A program made the translations under genes and the position numbers. The notes beneath the pieces are model-generated. The model was not told the origin of the DNA and did not search any database. It saw nothing but the letters and a program-made list of their open reading frames with translations. Positions 5,974 to 9,800 of a stretch of 9,800 nt of DNA are shown piece after piece. Numbering within the stretch: position 1 is the first letter of the stretch; each line of letters opens with the position of its first letter. The stretch is from Nitrospirota bacterium (lineage in GTDB: Bacteria > Nitrospirota > Nitrospiria > Nitrospirales > Nitrospiraceae): positions 1 to 9,800 of the forward strand of contig VBOM01000136.1 of NCBI GenBank assembly GCA_005877535.1. Reading direction: 5' to 3'.

Positions 5974-6356
5974 GCATCAAAGGAAAAAACGGTCTGGTAA
6001 ACGGAATACTTGTGTTAGACGCTTCGTTTGATGGTAGGGCTGGATTAGTGCTGTCGCAATTGCCGGATCTTCCCAGTTTCGGTTGTGTCATAGCCGCCCA
6101 GCACCTCAATTTCCGTCCGAAACTGACGGCTCACGATGGCCTCAAACAGGTTGCCCATACTGGGAGTGACCAATAAATAAGCCTTTAACGGTGTGGGACC
6201 AGGATTCAATCGGTCTGGTATTTTCTCAAGTGAGAGGGTCGATCTTTCTATCGTGGAGTGGACACCCTGGGATCGAAGCGTCGATTCTGTGTTGGGTCTA
6301 TAAAGCATACGAGGTGGAGGACTGGCCGTACGCGATTAGAAGGAGGGGATGCACAC
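5974..6356. other. Gene-poor stretch between barrel gene and modA: regulator remnant, hairpin, modA leader
   Basis: No intact gene was found. Positions 6045-6188 hold a minus-strand regulator remnant (separate entry). CATCAAA (5975-5981) and TTTGATG (6027-6033) are inverted but 45 bases apart, too far for confidence. A 7-base-pair hairpin with one wobble and an AGCG loop lies at 6270-6287 (ATCGA/TCGAT core). TATAAA at about 6299-6304 could serve as a -10 element for modA without a good -35. The rest of 6189-6356 shows nothing I recognise apart from the modA ribosome binding site at 6341-6346. Confidence 0.5.
6045..6188 (-). pseudogene. C-terminal remnant of a second HTH-PBP regulator gene
   Basis: The minus strand here encodes about 47 residues ending at the stop at 6047-6045. 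The text KAYLLVTPSMGNLFEAIVSR then QFRTEIEVLGGYDTTETGKI lines up with the end of the 2329-3510 regulator, KAYISAHPTVQRFFDTIVMR then QFRAEVEALGGYDTRDTGKL. About half the positions are identical, and the stop falls within three codons of the same place. Upstream of 6188 the frame stays open to 6308, but nothing resembles the rest of the regulator, so the HTH and most of the binding domain are lost. The remnant is read away from modA, so the lost gene would have been divergent from modA, a usual position for its regulator. It is too diverged to be a recent copy of the surviving gene. Confidence 0.8.
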
Positions 6357-7163
6357 ATGACAAGACTGAAACAGTATATGTGGTCGTGGTATGACGTCGG
6401 CTGGGCTGCACTGCTCGCGCTCGTCGTAGTTGTGCTCATGTCTCCGACCGGCTCGGCTTCGGCTGAGGAAATCACGATTGCCGCAGCGTCTGATTTGAAT
6501 TTTGCCTTCAAAGAACTCGTGACTGCGTATGAAAAGTCGACCGGACACCACGTGAAGTTGACGCTTGGGTCCTCGGGCAATTTCTTCTCGCAAATACAAA
6601 ATGGCGCGCCGTTCGACCTCTATTTTTCAGCCGACATCGGCTATCCCAGGAAATTGGAAGAAGCCGGTCTCGCGGTGCCGGGATCGCTCTATCCCTATGC
6701 CGTCGGGCGGATTGTCTTGTGGGCCGGCAATGGGTCACACCTCGATCTCTCCAAGGGGCTGGAGGTCTTGCGTGAACCGACGATCAAGAAGATCGCCATT
6801 GCCAATCCCAAACATGCTCCCTATGGCAGGGCGGCCGTGGCTGCGATGGAATACTTCAAGGTCTATGACCAGGTCAAAGACAAGCTCATATTGGGAGAGA
6901 ATATTACACAGGCCGCCCAGTTTATTGAATCCGGAGCGTGCGACATCGGGATCATCGCGTTGTCTCTGGCGATAGCTTCTGTCATGAAATCAAAGGGGAC
7001 GTATTGGGAAGTTCCAGTGGAGGCTCACCCCTCTCTTGATCAAGGCGCCGTGATCTTGAAGCAGTCCAAAAATCCTGAAGCCGCGAGACGGTTTCTTGAA
7101 TTCATCAAAAGCCCCCATGGACAGGAGATCATGAAGCGCTATGGATTTACGCTGCCCAGTTAA
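6357..7163 (+). CDS. modA: Molybdate ABC transporter substrate-binding protein ModA
   Basis: This is a 268-residue periplasmic binding protein for molybdate (and probably tungstate). ATG 6357 follows AGGAGG (6341-6346) and opens a signal peptide with a long hydrophobic core (ALLALVVVVLMSP... SASA|EE, cut near residue 36). The frame is open upstream to 6258, but that part has no homology. Ligand-site motifs of ModA are present: AAASDL (Ser45), LGSSGN (Ser72/73), FDLYFSAD, IANPKHAPYGRAA (154-157 region) and CDIGIIALSLA. The last is the ALSLA/ALSQ variant seen in many ModA proteins in place of the E. coli tyrosine segment. Length is normal. It is the first gene of an operon with a lipoprotein gene, a VOC protein, mop, modB and modC. 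Control by the HTH-PBP regulator is likely but not proven by any site I can see. Confidence 0.95.
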   Translation: MTRLKQYMWSWYDVGWAALLALVVVVLMSPTGSASAEEITIAAASDLNFAFKELVTAYEKSTGHHVKLTLGSSGNFFSQIQNGAPFDLYFSADIGYPRKLEEAGLAVPGSLYPYAVGRIVLWAGNGSHLDLSKGLEVLREPTIKKIAIANPKHAPYGRAAVAAMEYFKVYDQVKDKLILGENITQAAQFIESGACDIGIIALSLAIASVMKSKGTYWEVPVEAHPSLDQGAVILKQSKNPEAARRFLEFIKSPHGQEIMKRYGFTLPS

Positions 7164-7472
7164 GCCATGGACGAAGGTGATCGGTTTGGCCGTGCTCGCG
7201 GTATCAGTCGCGGCTGTTCCCAAGCGGCCCTGCTGACCCACGAAACGGAGCAGGGCGGCGTGGTGACCTACTTGTTCAAGGAAGACCAGGGCGGTCCGAT
7301 GGGATCATCATATCGCAGGGAACCCTTGACGCTCATCGAGGGGAAATGTTCCTCTGGCTACATCGTCCTCAAAGACGGGGACGTGCAGGGTTATAGCAGT
7401 ATGTCCAGCGTGGGAGGAGCAGAAGGGGAAGTCAGCGGACGACGCTGGGGGATTGAGTTCCGATGCAAGTAG
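7141..7472 (+). pseudogene. Small conserved lipoprotein gene with apparent 1-base frameshift in the signal peptide
   Basis: An ATG at 7141, inside the end of modA, starts a frame reading VKPWTKVIGLAVLAVSVAA, a clear lipoprotein signal sequence. Just after GC at 7213-7214 the next frame continues CSQAALLTHETEQGG, which would make a lipobox SVAA-C. Restoring one base at 7214/7215 gives one protein of about 110 residues. The mature part (VTYLFKEDQGGPMGSSYRRE, KCSSGYIVLKDGDV, WGIEFRCK) resembles a small conserved protein I associate with Nitrospira-like genomes; its function is unknown. It has two cysteines besides the lipid-bearing one. Without the repair the only product is a soluble 101-residue frame from ATG 7167 with an unlikely basic N-terminus. 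It overlaps modA by 23 bases and the next gene by 10, so it is translationally embedded in the mod operon. A sequencing or assembly error at 7214 is a real alternative to true inactivation. Confidence 0.7.
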
Positions 7473-8050
7473 CGAGGAGAAGCCTGCATAGACTTGTTTA
7501 TCTAATAAGCGCGAGCGCGCTCTTGATTGCGGTAGCAGCTGCGTCGGCTGAAGACGTGCCACAGACCCAGCATCGTCAGGCTGACTCGGCCTCTCAAGAA
7601 CGATCGTGCAAAGCGGCGATTCAGGGTCCAGCTTCTCTTGAGGGATTTGAAAGCGTGCAGGTTGAAACGTCCGATATCACACGTTACGAGCAATTCTTTG
7701 AAACCGTCTTGCACGCACCGGTTGTTCAACGCATGGATCATCCCCAAATGGACAGTCTCCGTGGCTATTGTTACCGAGGTGTCTTGATCGTGGTTCGGCA
7801 GGATTTGCGAACACCGCGCCCGACCGGCTGGGTGCAAATCAATTTTACGGTCTCGGATGTTGCAGCAGTGCAGGCAGAAGTGGAAGGCGCATACCGAGCA
7901 TCCGCCCTCTCGCAACTGGCCGAAGAAGAGCGTGCAAAGATCCTTCGCTTTCGATTGAAGCCTGATGTCAGTCGAGGACATCGTAAGGCGATTCGATTTG
8001 AGGTGACTGGTCCGGAAGGATTCATGATCGGGTTCGATCAGTACAAATAA
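7463..8050 (+). CDS. Secreted VOC (glyoxalase/bleomycin-resistance fold) family protein
   Basis: This is a 195-residue protein with a signal peptide (LVYLISASALLIAVAAASA|ED, cut near residue 29). The body, from about residue 60, shows a VOC-type beta-alpha-beta layout: GFESVQVETSDITRYEQFFE then TVLHAPVVQ, a RGYCYRGVLIVVRQD strand pair, and the second half WVQINFTVSDVAAVQAEVEG with RFEVTGPEGFMIGFDQ at the end. Metal-ligand histidine and glutamate positions of classical glyoxalases are not obviously kept, so a catalytic role is uncertain; binding is possible. Most VOC proteins are cytoplasmic, so an exported one inside a molybdate operon is unusual. Its ATG overlaps the end of the preceding lipoprotein gene by 10 bases, which implies coupled translation. 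A 41-base gap separates it from mop. Calling the fold VOC rests on pattern, not on a search. Confidence 0.75.
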   Translation: MQVARRSLHRLVYLISASALLIAVAAASAEDVPQTQHRQADSASQERSCKAAIQGPASLEGFESVQVETSDITRYEQFFETVLHAPVVQRMDHPQMDSLRGYCYRGVLIVVRQDLRTPRPTGWVQINFTVSDVAAVQAEVEGAYRASALSQLAEEERAKILRFRLKPDVSRGHRKAIRFEVTGPEGFMIGFDQYK

Positions 8051-8091
8051 GGCATCAAGGGGTATCTTTTTTTCGAACAAAGGAGGCTGAT

Positions 8092-8295
8092 ATGAAGCTC
8101 AGTGCGCGGAATCAATTCCAAGGCACGGTCACCAAAATTACTGAAGGACAAGCCATGGCCGAGGTGACGGTGAAGGTAGGCACACTCGAATTTGTGGCGG
8201 CGATTACGGAAGGATCGGTCAAGAGCATGGGTTTGAAGGTCAACGACTCCGTGCTGGTCGCCGTGAAGGCTACGGAAGTCATGATCGGCAAATAG
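8092..8295 (+). CDS. mop: Molbindin (Mop, single TOBE domain)
   Basis: This is a 67-residue cytoplasmic molybdate-binding protein. It is a single TOBE/MOP domain: KLSARNQFQGTVTKITEG, AMAEVTVKVGTLEFVAAITE, then SVKSMGLKVNDSVLVAVKAT and EVMIGK. These are the conserved molbindin features (SARN-x-x-G, the A-E-V strand, L-x-x-G-x-x-V-x-A-x-V-K-A-T-x-V-M-I). Molbindins assemble as hexamers that hold up to eight molybdate ions and buffer the intracellular pool. Length is exactly typical. AGGAGG (8081-8086) lies 5 bases before the ATG, the best ribosome binding site in the operon, so this protein may be made in excess over ModB and ModC. It sits between the VOC gene and modB. Confidence 0.95.
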   Translation: MKLSARNQFQGTVTKITEGQAMAEVTVKVGTLEFVAAITEGSVKSMGLKVNDSVLVAVKATEVMIGK

Positions 8296-8322
8296 TGTGC
8301 GTTGACTTTCCAGATCGCGGCT

Positions 8323-8350
8323 TCCTACCATTGCGCCGGTTTCGGTAGGA
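8323..8350. other. Hairpin between mop and modB
   Basis: TCCTACC (8323-8329) and GGTAGGA (8344-8350) pair perfectly around a 14-base loop in the 78-base gap between the mop stop and the modB start. No T-run follows, so it is not an intrinsic terminator. It may protect the upstream mop message or limit read-through translation, giving more Mop than ModB. Confidence 0.4.
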
Positions 8351-8373
8351 CAGACCGTGGCAAAGGCGGATTT

Positions 8374-9048
8374 GTGAATTGGTTGGCGATCTGGGTCACG
8401 TTCAAATTGGCCTGCCTGACGGCCGGTGTCTTGCTGGTCGTCGGGCTGCCGATTGCCTACTGGCTCACCTTTTCAAAGTGGCGCTGGAAGTTCATTGTCG
8501 AGTCGGTGGTCGCGCTTCCGCTCGTTCTGCCTCCGACGGTGCTGGGTTTTTATATTCTGGTCGCGATCGGTCCGCATAGCCCGGTCGGTCGATTCTACAG
8601 CGACGTGGTTGGGCACCCGCTCCCCTTTACCTTCGAAGGTCTGCTCCTCGCGTCGATTCTCTACAGTCTGCCGTTTGCCGTGCAACCGTTCGCCGCAGCC
8701 TTTGCGCAAGTCGATCGCCGGTTGATCGAAACTTCCTGGACGCTCGGGGTGTCGAAGCTCAAGACCTTCTTTCGTCTGATTGCTCCGCTGTCGACGGCAG
8801 GCCTCATCACCGGGGCAGTGCTGAGCTTTGCCCATACGCTCGGGGAGTTCGGCGTGGTGCTCATGGTTGGTGGCAACATCGAGGGAGAGACTCGCACCGT
8901 CTCGATCGATATTTACGATGACGTCCAAGCGCTCAATTATGCGGGGGCTGCCAAGACGGCGCTGTTGTTGCTCGCAGTCTCCTATGGCGTGTTGCTGCTG
9001 GTCTATGCGATGAATCGAAAGGTCTGGGCGGTATGGCCGCAGCGCTGA
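8374..9048 (+). CDS. modB: Molybdate ABC transporter permease ModB
   Basis: This is a 224-residue inner-membrane permease. I place the start at GTG 8374, with AAGGCGG (8362-8368) 5 bases ahead, because residues before it (from TTG 8302) have no homology and the resulting length matches ModB (about 225-230). About five membrane segments are visible: ACLTAGVLLVVGLPIAYWL, the LPLVLPPTVLGFYILVAI region, LLLASILYSLPFAVQPF, LITGAVLSFAHTLGEFGVVL and ALLLLAVSYGVLLLVY. The EAA loop that docks with ModC is ETSWTLGVSKLKTFFRLI, at residues about 119-136. AHTLGEFGVVLMVGGNIEG followed by TRTVSIDIYDDV is a ModB hallmark. The gene overlaps modC by 16 bases. Confidence 0.95.
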   Translation: MNWLAIWVTFKLACLTAGVLLVVGLPIAYWLTFSKWRWKFIVESVVALPLVLPPTVLGFYILVAIGPHSPVGRFYSDVVGHPLPFTFEGLLLASILYSLPFAVQPFAAAFAQVDRRLIETSWTLGVSKLKTFFRLIAPLSTAGLITGAVLSFAHTLGEFGVVLMVGGNIEGETRTVSIDIYDDVQALNYAGAAKTALLLLAVSYGVLLLVYAMNRKVWAVWPQR

Positions 9049-9800
9049 CGGTTGATTGCCGCAAGACCTTTCCCGGTCGGTTTACTACGGCGGCACAGCT
9101 CACGTTGCCGCTTGACCCTCCGCGCGTTCTGATTCTCTTCGGACCATCAGGATCGGGGAAAACGACCCTGGTGCGTTGTCTTGCCGGATTGGAATGGCCG
9201 GAGGAGGGACGGATTCAGTTCGGTTCGACGACCTGGGTTGATGCGGCCTCCAACATTCGGCTCTCGCCGCAAGTGCGGCGGATCGGCTACATGCCTCAGG
9301 ACTACGCGCTCTTTCCCACGCATACGGTGGCCGGCAACATTGAATATGGATTGAGTGATTTGCCGGCTGAGGCACGACGGGAGCGCGTTCGTGAGCTAAT
9401 CGCCTTGTTGCAACTTCAAGGGCTCGAACAGGCCAAGCCGACGCAGTTGTCGGGTGGGCAACAACAACGTGTGGCGCTTGCCCGTGCGATTGCCAGACGA
9501 CCTCAGCTATTGTTGCTCGATGAACCCCTGTCGGCCTTGGATGCGCCGACACGCAGTCGCTTGAGTGGAGAATTGCGAGCCCTGTTGACACAGTTGAAAA
9601 TTCCTTCTGTCGTCGTCACGCACGATTGGGCCGAGGCTTTGACATTGGGCGATGTCATTGCGGTGATGCAGGGTGGAACGATTCTTCAAACTGGTTCGCC
9701 GCAGGAGGTGTTCTCTAGGCCGGCCAATGCGGAGGTTGCGCAGATCGTCGGTATTGAAACCGTCGTGCAGGGTCAAGTGGTCGCGAACGACAATGGGTTG
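9033..9800 (+). CDS. modC: Molybdate ABC transporter ATP-binding protein ModC (partial, runs off right edge)
   Basis: 256 codons are visible from ATG 9033, which lies inside the end of modB (translational coupling). No stop occurs before base 9800. Motifs in order: Walker A GPSGSGKT (about 37-44), Q-loop YMPQDYALFP (about 86-95), signature LSGGQQQR (about 139-146), Walker B LLLLDEP with the D-loop SALDA (about 159-171), and H-loop VVVTHDWAEA (about 193-202). After residue 240 the protein begins VVQGQVVANDNG, the entry to the C-terminal TOBE (molybdate-binding) domain that ModC/PotA-type ATPases carry. It hydrolyses ATP on the cytoplasmic face to drive ModB. About 100 residues are expected beyond the edge. 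Confidence 0.95.
   Translation, partial: MAAALTVDCRKTFPGRFTTAAQLTLPLDPPRVLILFGPSGSGKTTLVRCLAGLEWPEEGRIQFGSTTWVDAASNIRLSPQVRRIGYMPQDYALFPTHTVAGNIEYGLSDLPAEARRERVRELIALLQLQGLEQAKPTQLSGGQQQRVALARAIARRPQLLLLDEPLSALDAPTRSRLSGELRALLTQLKIPSVVVTHDWAEALTLGDVIAVMQGGTILQTGSPQEVFSRPANAEVAQIVGIETVVQGQVVANDNGL

Noticed and set aside
6189..6308. N-terminal part of an 87-residue minus-strand protein
   Set aside because: Only the part after 6188 resembles a known protein (regulator C-terminus); the upstream portion looks like chance open frame.
8051..8078. Intrinsic terminator before mop (T7 run at about 8067-8073)
   Set aside because: No stable stem precedes the T-run.
8302..8373. Extra 24 N-terminal residues of ModB from TTG 8302
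   Set aside because: They resemble no ModB sequence and cover the mop-modB hairpin; GTG 8374 gives the expected length.
1..9800. Insertion sequence, CRISPR array, tRNA or rRNA
   Set aside because: No transposase-like protein, no regularly spaced repeats and no tRNA-like or rRNA-like segment was seen on either strand.

Overview
The window looks like a chromosomal accessory region of a Gram-negative bacterium. The protein styles (secreted beta-barrel proteins, small conserved lipoproteins, the molybdate gene arrangement) remind me of Nitrospira (Nitrospirota). That assignment is from memory and no marker gene confirms it. The theme is uptake of oxyanions, above all molybdate.

Left block, minus strand (2169 down to 1): an AT-rich promoter region drives a broken outer-membrane beta-barrel gene (1296-2169), a small YezD/DUF2292 protein (1045-1263), a lipoprotein-like gene whose signal sequence is damaged (398-994), and the start of a sulfonate/nitrate-type ABC substrate-binding protein that leaves the window at base 1.

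Middle block, plus strand (2329-5973): a one-component regulator (HTH fused to a periplasmic-binding-protein-like domain of the molybdate/tungstate-sensing type) is followed by a ModA-like binding-protein gene broken by one frameshift and one stop. A short lipoprotein comes next, a C-terminally truncated relative of the 398-994 protein. An intact beta-barrel protein follows, the full-length relative of the broken gene at 1296-2169. Two copies of a barrel-plus-lipoprotein pair therefore sit back to back, each damaged in a different part. At 6045-6188, on the minus strand, lies an unlabelled remnant: the last 45-50 codons of a second copy of the regulator.

Right block, plus strand (6357-9800): a molybdate operon. 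It contains modA, a small lipoprotein gene with an apparent 1-base frameshift, a secreted VOC-fold protein, a molbindin (Mop/TOBE), modB and modC, the last running off the right edge. ModA would bind molybdate in the periplasm, ModB/ModC import it and Mop would hold it in the cytoplasm. The barrel and lipoproteins are candidates for the outer-membrane step. The regulator would sense the oxyanion.

The main points for a second look are the duplicated barrel/lipoprotein cassette tied to two different oxyanion ABC systems, the relics of duplicated regulator and binding-protein genes, the two unassigned secreted proteins inside the mod operon, and the concentration of lesions in genes for exported proteins.
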